Shown: positions 1 through 11,339 of the stretch, piece after piece
How positions within the stretch are numbered: position 1 is the stretch's first letter
How the letters are laid out: every line of letters starts with the position of its first letter
Origin: Amoeboaphelidium occidentale
Taxonomy: Eukaryota; Aphelidiomycota; Aphelidea
Direction: 5' to 3'
Assembly: GCA_023515795.1 (NCBI GenBank)
Contig: JALGPX010000094.1
Span: 1 to 43,029 of the forward strand
Length of the DNA stretch: 43,029 nt
Position numbers and translations under genes: made by a program
Notes under the pieces: model-generated
What the model was told of the DNA's origin: nothing
Seen by the model: the letters and a program-made list of their open reading frames with translations, nothing else
Databases searched by the model: none

Positions 1-151
1 AAGAAGGGCGTAAAAGTTCATGGTTCGCCTCATATTTGATGGTTTAAATGCTTTAATAAAACTATTTGTTTATCGTAAAACTTGCATATACTGGAGTCTT
101 TTACAACGTCACTTTGCTGTCCCCAATTTTTCTAATCAATCGATCTCTAAG

Positions 152-1355
152 ATGCTCAAGGTAAAAACGCTTTTACGGCTCAGGCTGATATCTCGTAGCT
201 TAAGACACAGATTCCAAAGAGATTTTTGGCGACTCCATCTGCTTTCGAATTCAAGTTACCCGTTGACTTTTCCGCTCACATTTGTGAAAAGCCATCCACA
301 ACCGTTAGCGCAACACGAGATGAACTGATGGAGTACTACAAGCAAATGGTCACCATTCGTCGTATGGAAACTGCAGCTGATGGTCTATACAAATCAAAAC
401 TTATCAGAGGTTTCTGTCACTTGTGCACTGGTCAAGAAGCTGTCCCTGTTGGTATCGAAGCTGCATTAGAGAAAGAAGATTCCATAATTACTGCTTATAG
501 ATGCCACGGATACACTTACACCAGAGGTGGTACTGTTCTCCAGGTTCTTGCTGAACTTATGGGAAGAAAGGACGGTATCGCTAAGGGAAAGGGTGGTTCT
601 ATGCACATGTTTGCTCACGAATTCTACGGAGGTAACGGTATCGTTGGTGCGCAGGTTCCTGTTGGTGCAGGTGTTGCATTTGCTCACAAGTACCAAGACA
701 AGAAGAATGTTTGCCTTTCACTGTACGGTGATGGTGCAGCTAATCAAGGCCAAGTTTTTGAAGCTTATAACATGGCTAGGTTGTGGAAACTTCCTGTGAT
801 TTTCGTTTGCGAGAACAACATGTACGGTATGGGTACTTCAGCCGATAGATCGTCTGCTTCTACTGATTATTACAAGAGAGCTGGCTTCATTCCTGGTTTG
901 CGCGTTAACGGAATGGATGTTTTAGCTGTCCGCGAGGCAACTAAATTTGCAAAGAAGCACTGCGTTTCTGGAAATGGTCCTTTTGTTATGGAGATGGTAA
1001 CATACCGTTACGGAGGTCACTCTATGGTAAGTTTAAATTTGCAGAGTCGTTTAAATAGTTTTAGTCTGATCCAGGTACAACTTACAGAACCAGAGAAGAA
1101 ATTCAACACATGAGAAGCACGAATGATCCAATAACTGGTTTAAAGCAACGCATAATTGAAGCTGGTTTTGCTACCGAACAAGAACTCAAGCAAATCGACA
1201 AGGATGCTCGCGCTATGGTTGATCAAGCTGTTGTAGATGCAAAGAAGAGCCCAGAACCATCAATGGACGAGTTTTGGACTGACATTTACGTTAAAGGAAC
1301 AGAAGATGGTCCAATGCGAGGTTGCGATCCGCAGGAAGTTCATCATTTTGAATAA
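152..1355 (+). CDS. PDA1: Pyruvate dehydrogenase E1 component subunit alpha, mitochondrial
   Basis: Thiamine-diphosphate subunit of the mitochondrial pyruvate dehydrogenase complex, which decarboxylates pyruvate and passes the acetyl group to E2. Exons 152-160, 199-1026 and 1065-1355 join in phase to 375 aa, near the usual length of about 400. The first exon is only nine bases (Met-Leu-Lys), followed by a 38-base intron; it leads into a basic, hydroxyl-containing stretch that looks like a mitochondrial presequence. The TPP-binding GDG...N motif (GDGAANQG) lies near residue 180, and the regulatory loop reads YRYGGHSM followed by SDPG across the second intron, as in the family. The C-terminus DPQEVHHFE is intact. 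The upstream in-frame Met at 20 is possible but would replace the presequence with an unlikely leader. It sits nine bases ahead of the SRP receptor gene on the same strand. Confidence 0.95.
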
Positions 1356-1364
1356 ACGAGAACG

Positions 1365-3049
1365 ATGTTGGACAGATTCATTATATTTGGCCGTAACGGT
1401 GTTGTGTACTTTGATAAACAGTTTGTTAAACTCCGAGGAGACCCTTTAAGTGAACTAATTCTGGATGTGCTCTTGGAGAATCGTAACGCTTCAAGCTCAA
1501 CCACATCTGGACAGTACACACTCAAATGGACGTTTGACACATCTATGGACCTGGTCTTTGTTGTAATTCTATTTTCAGTTTGAGTAAATGTATTAGGCTG
1601 TTTACCAAAAGTCTTTGAAGTTGGCATACGTGGAAGATATGCTGAGTGAAGTGCAGCGAGTTTTTGCAGAAAGCACCGACGGCGAGTTGGACATTCACGG
1701 CTATCAGCAATTTGAGCCCACTTTTATAAGCATCTGGAAGCAGTGCGAAGGAGAATATTTACGTGTAAGTATCAAGAAAGTTTGTGTTGTATTTACTTGG
1801 TTAGAAGCCTGTTACGTCTGCCGCAAGCCCTGCAAGTACACTAGCTAAAACATCCAAAGAAGATACCAAGGCAGCACCGCAAGAATCGAAGGCTTCGAAA
1901 AAGAAGGGCAAAGAGATGCGCTCGTGGGGAGACAGAGCTGTGGATGCAACGGAGCTGGATTACTCAAACAGCACTGAACAGAATGGCGATCGCGACTTTG
2001 AGGCTCTTGTCGACAGGAAAGCTATGGAATCAATTAAAAAAGGGAGCTATGAAGTGCCGGAAATGGAAGATGTCCAAGTTAAGTCTCCATCATCAGCTTC
2101 GAGTAAATCTTGGATGTCTTATCTTAGTTCTTTTGCATCTGGCAAAGCTGTTACAGAGGAGAATCTTGAACCTGTAATAAGAAAAATGAAAGAGCAATTG
2201 GTTCAAAAAAACGTGGCAAAAGAAGTGACAGACACTATTTGTGAGTCTGTGGCCACTGCTCTTCTTGGAACTAGAATAGGAACGTTTGAGAGCTTGACTA
2301 ATGCAATCAAGAAGAACTTGGAGGAAGCATTACGTAGAGTTCTGACTCCTCGATCCTCATCTGATATATTGCGTGAAGTATACCAAGCTAAACGTGATGG
2401 TAATCCATACTCTATTTCATTCATTGGTGTTAATGGCGTTGGTAAAAGCACAAATCTGAGCAAAGTCTGCTTCTGGTTGCTACAAAACAAACTATCTGTT
2501 TTAATTGCAGCATGTGATACATTTCGTTCTGGTGCTGTTGAACAATTGAAGGTTCATATACGAAACTTGAAGAGGTTAGATGAAGGAGCTAGAGTCGAAA
2601 TATTCGAACAAGGATACGGCAAAGACGCTGCAACAATAGCCAAAGATGCAATACAATTTGCAAAACAGGAACGATTTGACGTTGTTCTAATTGATACAGC
2701 TGGAAGAATGCAGAATAATGAACCACTAATGCGCGCACTTGCAAAACTAGTTGCTGTGAATAGTCCAGACAAAGTTGTGTTTGTTGGGGAAGCATTGGTT
2801 GGTAATGAAGCTGTTGACCAATTGACAAAGTTTAACAAGGCATTACAGGACTACTCTGGTCAGCAGAATCCAAGACAGATTGATGGTATAATTCTGACAA
2901 AGTTCGACACTGTTGACGATAAAGTTGGGGCAGCTGTTACAATGTCTTTTGTTACCGGAAAGCCAATATTCTTTGTGGGAACAGGCCAGACTTACACTGA
3001 TCTGAAGAGGCTTAACATTACGCAAATAGTATCGACCTTGTTGTCGTGA
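1365..3049 (+). CDS. SRPRA: Signal recognition particle receptor subunit alpha
   Basis: GTPase that docks the SRP-ribosome complex at the ER membrane. Exons 1365-1562, 1597-1764 and 1805-3049 give 536 aa. The N-terminal SRX longin-like domain (start MLDRFIIFGRNGVVYF) binds SRP receptor beta and is split by two introns of 34 and 40 bases. A lysine-rich linker follows. The NG domain begins near residue 230, with the P-loop GVNGVGKST near 330, CDTFRSGA near 360, DTAGRM near 419, LTKFDTVDD and a closing GTGQTYTDL motif. All GTPase motifs look intact. The start lies nine bases after the pyruvate dehydrogenase stop codon, so the 5' UTR must overlap the upstream gene or be almost absent. Length is somewhat shorter than the human protein (638 aa), mainly in the linker. 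Confidence 0.95.
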
Positions 3050-3106
3050 TGTTTCAAATAGAATTATTCTCTTAGGTGTTTTTGTTTACCAGTTTTTCAG
3101 AACGAT

Positions 3107-5642
3107 ATGACCTTGAAGCATCGCACCATCGAAAGTAAAGAAACATTCATAGAAGGCCTAAAGGAGACAAAAGCGAAATTCAAACAGTTTGGGAGTTACG
3201 AAGTGGATCTTAATGATGATCAGCTAAAGGCAGAACTGTTCGATTTTCAAGTAATCGGTTTGAAATGGTTACTTTTCCTGTTTTACAATAACTGGAATGG
3301 AATCCTTGCAGATGAGATGGTAATTTTATGTATCGCTCTTGGCTGAATTGAAGGGCTGTGGAAAAACTGTTCAGACTTTAGCATTCTTGTCGCAACTTTC
3401 TAAACGGCTTCATGCTGCAACATTCCTCGTGCTTTGTCCTTTGAGTGTCCTGAAGCAGTGGATTGAAGAAATTAAAGCTAAAGCTCCTCATCTGAATTAC
3501 ATTGAGTATACTGGAAGCAAGGAAGAGAGGCTGGTGAAGCATGATCAAATTATCAATCGCGTTAAATCGGGAGAATCCTTCATATTGTTGACCAATTACG
3601 AAATGATCTTAAAAGAAGAAGAGTTTCTGAAGGGCTTAAATTATTCTTATTTGGTAGTAGATGAAGGGCACCGTTTAAAGAATGATCAGTCGATACTGTA
3701 TCAGAAGTTACTTAATGAATTCAGCATCTCGAAGAAACTTATTCTTACGGGTACTCCAGTCCAAAACAATTTACGAGAGCTGAACAATTTACTTAGATTT
3801 CTTAATCCAGATTTATTTCCTGCAGACAATACTCTAATGGAAAAATGGTTCAGTGATTTATCAGAGTTGCAAGATCATATTTGCCCATTCATACTAAGGC
3901 GGGAGATAAGCGATACTTCCGTGAAACTTCCACTTTCAAGAGAAGTTGTAGTTTACACTAGACAGACAAAGTTACAGCAAGATCTTTACAAATCAATTCT
4001 TGCCAAAGAAGGTTTTGTTACAACCATGAAAGGAATGAATAATGTTCTCATGCAGCTTAGAAAATGTGTTGATCATCCATATTTGTTCCATGGAATTGAG
4101 CCTGAACCGTTCGAAATTGAAGATCATATATTTACAAGTTCAGGAAAATTGTGGCTACTGGATAAAGTTCTTCGAGAAATTATAAAGAAAGGACACAAAG
4201 TTTTGATCTTTTCGCAATTTACAACGATGTTGGATATTATCCAGGACTATTTAGACTATCGGGAATACTCTTATCAAAGATTAGATGGAAGTGTCAAAAG
4301 CGACGAAAGATTTCTTGCAGTAAACAAATTTGAATCAGAGCAAGATTGTAGTGTTTTCTTGCTTAGCACACGAGCAGGCGGTTTGGGTCTTAACTTGGTT
4401 GAAGCCGATACTGTGATTTTTTACGATACGGATTTCAATCCTCAAATGGACCTGCAAGCAGCAGCCAGGGTTTACAGAATTGGGCAAACGAAGAACTGTT
4501 TGATTATTCGCTTGATTGTTAAGAACTCTGTAGAAGAAATCATTCTGAAAAGGGCACAATTGAAGCGATTACTTAGTGAGAAGCTACTTCAAAAAGGAAA
4601 GTTTAAGGTTGTTGAGAATGAATCTAAAGAAGAAGACTTTAGTGTACTTCTAAAATTTGGTTTGAGCGAAATGGATAAACAAGGAGAACTAACTGATGAA
4701 GAACTTGAGCTTATCGTTTCAGCTTTTTTCGAAGATGAAAGCCTTTATTCTGGCGTCGAGAAAGAGCAACAGAAGCTGGAAGAGCTCACAGACGAAGATT
4801 TGGAAGATGTCTCAAACAACATTTATGAGTATCTTGGCCATGATTACACAAAAGATAGGCAATTGAAGGATGATGAAGCATTCAACTTTCTGTGCTCATC
4901 TGAGTATACGGATAATGCAGTTGTCGGAAAAAGAAAAACAATAGCCAGTTCTAGCAAAGAGATTGACTATGAAGCCTTGGAACGAGAACGAAAACGCAGA
5001 ATTATCGAACTCACAAAGAAGAAGGAGGAAAGAATGCACAAATTATGGGAAGAGCATGATTATAAATCAATGAGGCTACTCCCAAAGGAGTCAAGTTCAA
5101 GAACCAAAATTGACATTGATATGGATACTATTAATCAAAATTGGATTCTAGTTAGAGGCAGCATTCAAAATCCAGCGCAAGTTGATGAAACTTCACCAAA
5201 GAAACAAATCAATTATATTTGCTATCCATTCGATAATTCTGGTGAATGGTATCCCAAGGGGATTTTCGCATTAATTGATAGTTTGTCAGATGGAAACATT
5301 TCAAAGAATTATAAATTAATTCATGACATGAAAGATTTGAAAATAGGACAAGCATACCTTTTTCCGATAAATGATGAATTGAATTATGTTGGGCTTTGCT
5401 GCCAGAAGAGAACAAAGCATGGAGTGAGTGGAATCGACTTGACACATTTGGAGACAGCAATGAGAGACTTTGCAGAGAGCGATCAGCTTCATAATACTAA
5501 TGAGTCTGTTACAGTCCTGCATCTGCCGCGCTTTCCGGCATCGGACACAAGGGAATGGTATGTTATCGAGAGGCTATTCAAGAAATACTTTTGCTCAAAA
5601 AGCATTCCGGTTGTTCTTTACTACTACAAAAAGCGAGCATAG
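3107..5642 (+). CDS. CHD1L: SNF2-family chromatin remodeller with C-terminal macro domain (ALC1/CHD1L type)
   Basis: Predicted nuclear ATPase that slides nucleosomes, recruited through poly(ADP-ribose) by its macro domain. Exons 3107-3319 and 3354-5642 give 833 aa. The two SNF2 lobes are complete: motif I reads DEMGCGKT (residues 69-76), motif II reads DEGH (174-177) where DEAH is usual, then TGTPVQN, and lobe 2 has LDGS and AARVYRIGQ. A charged linker follows. The last 180 residues align by eye with the CHD1L macro domain, including GIFALIDSL, LFPINDE, LPRFPAS and the end ERLFKKYF...IPVVLYYY. No chromodomain, SANT or bromodomain is present, which separates it from CHD, ISWI and SNF2-type paralogues. 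In human ALC1 the macro domain holds the ATPase inactive until PARP1 acts; that is family knowledge, not shown here. Confidence 0.9.
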
Positions 5643-5808
5643 TTCCATCATTAGTGAGTATCATCATGAATTTCAGTATTTGATAGTACTTTATGAAAAT
5701 CATTTGGAACTGCTGCGATTTTACAAAATATGCTTCAATAGACTCTATGTGCAAAGTTCATTGAAAATCTTTTGGTCAAAAATCAAAAAAAATTTGCAAA
5801 ACGAAAGA

Positions 5809-6623
<815 letters not shown>

Positions 6624-6643
6624 TATAGATTTTATTTAAGAAT

Positions 6644-7276
6644 TCAGACTTTAAGTGTAACCTTTTTTAGTAGCAAATCCCTGGGATCAACTTTGCTTCC
6701 GTCGCAACAATCTGAGAGTGCAATATCAGATATTTTCATTAAGAGCTCTTGCGAGGAGTTTTGTGATACTTCAAAGTATTCAATTTTGTTTTCTTTGGCG
6801 TACTGCTCGCCCTGCTCTATTGTGACTTTACGTTCGAGATCTGTCTTGTTCCCAACCAAAACAATTCTTGCTCTCTGATTAACTTTCCTAACTTCATGTA
6901 GCCAGTATGGAATATTAAGTAAAGACTCCGGGTTACTCACTATAATATGAGATCAGGCTTTTTGTTATAGAGTATTACCATCGTAAATTAGACATGTAAC
7001 AGCAGCAGCTAATATGTATCTGGCCACAAAAGAGCGATATTCTGCATGCCCTTTGACATCCCATATATTCAAAACACAGTGATTTCCCTTTTTAGTAACA
7101 ATGTTTTTCTTGTGTACTTTAACAAGACCATAATTGTCAAGGTCTTGGTATTTATGATCAGATGGATTTCCTCCTTGATCATTTGAGTTACTTACTTTTG
7201 AGGTTATTAAAGAAGTCTTTCCAACTTTGTTATCACCGAGAAAAGCTACTGCGAATTCGAATACATGTTCAGCCAT
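6644..7276 (-). CDS. Divergent Rab-like small GTPase
   Basis: Exons 7276-6979 and 6939-6644 join in phase 1 over a 39-base intron to 197 aa, a normal small-GTPase length. The P-loop is GDNKVGKTS (residues 14-22), the G3 region reads WDVKGH (DxxG retained), and G4 is NKTD. The stretch around the splice junction, IYDVSNPESLLNIPYWL, resembles Rab proteins. Two things are odd. Switch I, which in Rabs holds the conserved Thr before the second strand, is replaced by a longer Ser/Asn/Asp-rich segment. The C-terminus (LLLKKVTLKV) has no prenylatable cysteines. Membrane attachment by the usual route is therefore unlikely. I cannot assign a Rab subfamily. It shares a 42-base divergent promoter region with ATG12. 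Confidence 0.8.
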
Positions 7277-7318
7277 TTTCAGTAGAAACTTTGGTCTCAA
7301 TTGTTTTCTGGTAACAAG

Positions 7319-7752
7319 ATGGAATCAGTTGAAGCCTCGCCCAGCCAGTCTAGCCCAACATCAGCACAAATAGATGTTCCGGAAAAGGGTAAAGACTAGC
7401 TATTACTCATATTTAAACTTTATGTTCAGTGGTACTACGGTTCAAAGCAACTGGTAATGCACCACAAATGAAACAGACAAAGTTCAAGATATCATCAAGT
7501 AATAAGTTCCAGGCAGTCATAGACTTTTTGAAAAAGCAATTAAATCTTGATACTTCTGAGAGTAAAGATAATTCAGGAGTTTCTCTGTTTATGTATGTGA
7601 ATTCATGCTTCACTCCAACACCTGATGAACTCGTGGCGAACTTGTATAGGGTAAAAATAATGATACTTTCATAATTAACTTAAATCTTTTAGTGCTTTTC
7701 GTCGGATGGGATGCTTTTGATAAATTACTCGTTACAAGAGGTTTACGGTTAA
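7319..7752 (+). CDS. ATG12: Autophagy-related ubiquitin-like protein Atg12
   Basis: Ubiquitin-like modifier that is conjugated to Atg5 and then acts as an E3 for Atg8 lipidation in autophagosome formation. Exons 7319-7388, 7430-7650 and 7693-7752 give 116 aa. After a short acidic/Ser-rich leader the ubiquitin-like fold begins with VVLRFKATGNAPQMKQ, followed by FKISSSNKFQAVIDFLKKQL and SCFTPTPDELVANLY. The last exon encodes CFSSDGMLLINYSLQEVYG and stops, so the protein ends in the single C-terminal Gly needed for conjugation without proteolytic processing. The penultimate residue is Tyr where Trp is usual. Introns are 41 and 42 bases. It converges on the STRAD-like gene with nine bases between the two stop codons. 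Confidence 0.93.
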
Positions 7753-7761
7753 ATGATCTAT

Positions 7762-8991
7762 TCACTGTTCTTCAATGATTTGGTTCGATTCATCTCTCAA
7801 GAGGATACCTGAAGGTGATAATTGGAGTTCATGTTCTATAAAATTAATAAATGTTCGATTCAACTCAGAGTTACCTGAAGCTGTGGATGGAGATGTGACC
7901 ATGCGTCTCACCAAGTGATTCTCTATGTAATGCGAGTTTCGTGCACATTTAACGAAAGAATCCTCCATAAGCTCGGATGCTTTTGGTCTGAAACTTGGAT
8001 ACTTGTGTAGACACTTTTCCAAGAATTTTCCGAACGCCTTTGATGGCAACTTTGGTGAACCTTCAACTGCTGGAACCTCATAATGAAGTTTACACAACAA
8101 AATCTTTAAAGCAGGCCAGCCCTATAATTATTAAATATTATCCTTTCAAATAAGTACCTGAAAAGGAGTCTTCCCGTGATAAAGCTCAAGAGCTGTGATG
8201 CCAATGCTGTAGATATCAATTTTCTCATTGAAAGTTGTTGCCTATTTATCAGCTTGACTTTCTAGAATTTTGACTTACCTGAGAAAGAACCTCTGGAGCC
8301 ATCCACTCTGGATCTCCAACGAACTTGAAAACGGCGCCTCTTAGTACTCCGCCTGATACTTTTTCAATCAGTTGATGAAGTCCACCAAGTTTCACATCTC
8401 CATTTGCATCCAAGTATATGTTATCTGCTCTGACATTATTGTGAATGCAATTATTGTTATGCAGGTATTGTACAGCACGGAGTACATCTCTCAGAATAGT
8501 TGCAATTAAAGCCTCATTATTAAATCCCAGAGGAAAATTCTCGATCATTATTTGCTTGACACTTCCTAATCTTATGGGTTCCAGAACAGTCCATAGTCTA
8601 ATCATTAGAGTCACTCATGAGCAGTACCTTTCTTGATCTACAAAAGAAGTGTAATAAGACAGAATGTTCTCATGTGAAAATAATCTTGTGTTCCTTGTAA
8701 TATCAGCCATTTCCTTGAGCAGGTCAAAGTCAGACGACATTTGCAAATCAGTGAGTTTCAGTGAGACAAATCTTCCAGAAGACACATGCTTTGCCAAGTA
8801 GCCGTGCGATATATCTTCAATGATACCAATTGTTGAAATGATCTCATAATCTTGAATGAAATCAGTGAATGGGTGTGCTGTGACATAGAATATGTTCTTT
8901 CGAATACCTAATAGAGACTATTTACAGTTAGATCTTCGTATGATCATGTTCTTACAGAGCTTCTGCTACGTCTAACGTTTCTAACTGACAT
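7762..8991 (-). CDS. STRAD: STRAD-like STE20-family pseudokinase
   Basis: Exons 8991-8956, 8917-8628, 8597-8279, 8241-8158 and 8121-7762 join in phase to 362 aa. The whole kinase fold is present: the beta-3 lysine is kept (FVSLKLTDL, K66), but the HRD motif reads HNN (161-163) and the DFG motif reads GGL (180-182). It therefore lacks both the catalytic base and the metal-binding aspartate. The surrounding sequence resembles animal STRAD, which activates LKB1 as a pseudokinase: SYYTSFVDQERLW, ATILRDVLRAVQYLH, EWMAPEVLSQ and DIYSIGITALEL. Introns are 38, 30, 37 and 36 bases; the 30-base one is among the shortest here. No LKB1 or MO25 gene is in the window. A degraded STE20 kinase is the alternative, but the coordinated losses with an intact scaffold fit STRAD better. 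Confidence 0.82.
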
Positions 8992-9043
8992 TTTACAAAG
9001 TTGAAACAACAAGCTCTCACACAAGAATCCTTCTCGCTCAACG

Positions 9044-9714
9044 ATGCAACAAGCAAAGATTTCCTTGCGCAAGAAGATGCGTGATATTCTTAAGGATGTG
9101 CCTTTAAAGCAACAGGAAGATCAAACCAAGGTTGTAGTGCAGAAGCTGTTTGCTGTGGAACAGTATCAGAAAGCTCAGCGCATTAGTATCTATTGCAGCA
9201 TGCCTGGCGAAATACAAACTGATGATATAATCAAAGATATATTTAACAAGGGTTAGATTAGCCAAACGAATAAGTGCCTCATGCTTAGGCAAACAATGCT
9301 TTGTGCCCAGCTGGAACAGGGATGAAATGGATATGGTGCGCTTAGGCTCGTTTGAGGAATTTCAGAATTTACCTCTGAACAAGTGGGGTATTAAGGAACC
9401 TCTCAAGAATGATAAAGATATTGTCGCAATGGCTTCAAAGGAAACTGCGTTAGATCTAATAATCATGCCAGGTAATCCTTGTGTTGTCTGGCGCATGCTA
9501 AACTTCAGGTTTGTGTTTCGACAAGGAAGGATGGAGATTAGGACATGGTAAGGGATACTATGATAGATTTCTCACAAAAGCATTTAATTATGCTTCTTCT
9601 CATGGTGTCGCGAGGCCATTTACAGTTTGTTTAGCTTTGAATGAGCAAATCATCTCAGATAACGTTCCAAGAGACAAACACGACATGAAACCAGACATGA
9701 TCTTGTCAGTATAA
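9044..9714 (+). CDS. MTHFS: 5-formyltetrahydrofolate cyclo-ligase
   Basis: Converts 5-formyl-THF to 5,10-methenyl-THF at the cost of ATP, returning stored folate to one-carbon metabolism. Exons 9044-9251, 9289-9471 and 9509-9714 give 198 aa, close to the human 203. The N-terminal basic helix (KISLRKKMRDIL), the substrate segment DEMDMVRL and the nucleotide-binding GWRLGHGKGYYDRFL motif are all present once introns are removed; the last motif is the family hallmark. Both introns are 37 bases. The first has a weak donor (gttaga) and the second a standard one (gtaatc). The start codon is 52 bases from the divergent STRAD-like start codon, so the two share a promoter region. Confidence 0.94.
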
Positions 9715-9743
9715 AATATTCTCTCTTTCAACTCTTTATTCCA

Positions 9744-11130
9744 TCAGATAACGACGAACGCCTGTTTCTCACTTGAAACAGCAGGGCATCGCCAATTGAA
9801 CAAGTAAAAGTTCAATGTACCGTCTCCCAAAGCGAACTTGAGCTCATTCAAAAATGTCTTGTTTCTCATCATTTCCAGAGCATTGAAAACATCATGGCCC
9901 AAATCTCTTGCAGCTACCAAAGCATCCTTGACAAGATTCTTTAAAATTGCATCATTTTCAGCTGCATAATACCACAAATATGCAGATTTCATTCCATCAT
10001 ACTTTGAATTATGCAGAATTGTATTTGGCAATGTGTAGAAGCTAATGAAAGCAACCAACTTTTTCTCTTGAGCTTCTTCCACAACATAAGTATGAACAGG
10101 TTCTGGCTGTGTAAAGAAATAATGCTTCACTTCTTCCTCCGAGAAATTCTGATGGATATCAAACTGCTTCAACTCTTTTTCTAACAAAGCATGAACTTGC
10201 TTCAGATCGTCAAGTGTTGCAGCGCGAAACCCGGGAACTGAGAATTTCTTCAAAATAGTTAAAACCAAAGTGAGTATTCAACTTACTTCAGGCAACTTGT
10301 AGTGCTTTATGGTACTGGCCATTGTCATATTCTTCCTTAGAGCAGAGAACCCAACATCAATAAGTTTCTTTGGGTTAATCGATCGATGATAATAACTACA
10401 ACATTTAACGCCTTAAAACATGAACTTGAGCATACCTGCATGAACTAACAGGTTTCGGTAAAGTTGCGCCTGCTGTGTAAATTGCTTGGAATATTCCCTC
10501 CACATTCACCTTCCTCGTAATTTCCCTAATTAGAACAGGAGCGAGACGTTTCGATCTAAGCTTCTTGTGAACACAGAGGAAGTTTATCTCAACAATGTTC
10601 TTTGTAATATCGTAAATCTGCATGTTCACAGGAGTGCCCCCAATAAATGCAACAAGTTTCCCAGTGTTTTGCACACGAATTCCAACATGCCATGCCTTCT
10701 TGTAACCTGGCGGACACAAAGCCCATCTGAGCATTTCCTTGGAATAATCAAAACGGAACGTAGACTGAACATCTTCAACGTAATTATCTCTAAGTAGCTC
10801 ATAAAGTTCGTTAATGTCCTTCTCATCGCTCAAATCGAGTTCGCACCATTGAAAGGATTCTGGTAAATGAAGAGGCTCTTTCCTAATTTGGTCATGCGGA
10901 GTGTCTTCTTCTATTGGACCATTCGTTTCGATCTTCTCATCTTAAAATTAGCTGGAAGCCTTTACGGTAATCTTACCTAACTTTGGCACAGGCTGAGTGT
11001 TCCAGAATTTGTATTCCTCCTGTGATTTCCCTTGTGTAGTTTTAAGAGTGGCTTCGCGTGTCGCCTTCACGAGGCTCTCAATTGCAGAAGCCAAATTCTT
11101 TGGGTCTTCTTTCGCTTTGTTATTTGACAT
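9744..11130 (-). CDS. NMT1: Glycylpeptide N-tetradecanoyltransferase (N-myristoyltransferase)
   Basis: Transfers myristate from myristoyl-CoA to N-terminal glycines of cytosolic proteins. Exons 11130-10977, 10940-10436, 10395-10287 and 10247-9744 join in phase to 423 aa. Family landmarks run in order: [67 protein letters not shown] (the myristoyl-CoA binding core), [30 protein letters not shown] and the C-terminal [15 protein letters not shown]. The usual Arg in TCRYYHR appears as Ser across the second intron, the only deviation noted. The C-terminus ends in a short hydrophobic tail, consistent with its carboxylate acting in catalysis. Possible local substrates (Arf-type GTPases, a target of the ArfGEF at 33.5 kb) are an inference from family knowledge. 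Confidence 0.95.
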
Positions 11131-11339
11131 CAAGTTTCAATCCTTCGAGCTGCGATCGCAAGAAAAAGGTATGTTGCAGATGATATTTCGAAACTATCCT
11201 GTGAGTTAAAGGGTTTCAAAATTTGACTTTAATCAACGAATATTCGTCTTATCGAAGTTGGTGCTGATTCCATACAGATGGCGGTACCGCGTGCCAAGCT
11301 TGTTGTCGGCCACCAACAATTGGAACAACAAACTGAATT

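Noticed and set aside
5470-5808. Open frame upstream of the tRNA methyltransferase, in frame with its first exon
   Set aside because: It overlaps the end of CHD1L in another frame and has no family resemblance; the Met at 5809 matches the known N-terminus.
11279-11339. Short frame MAVPRAKL... before the transposase as its first exon
   Set aside because: It ends in a stop one base before the transposase ATG, in a different frame, and no splice join restores continuity.
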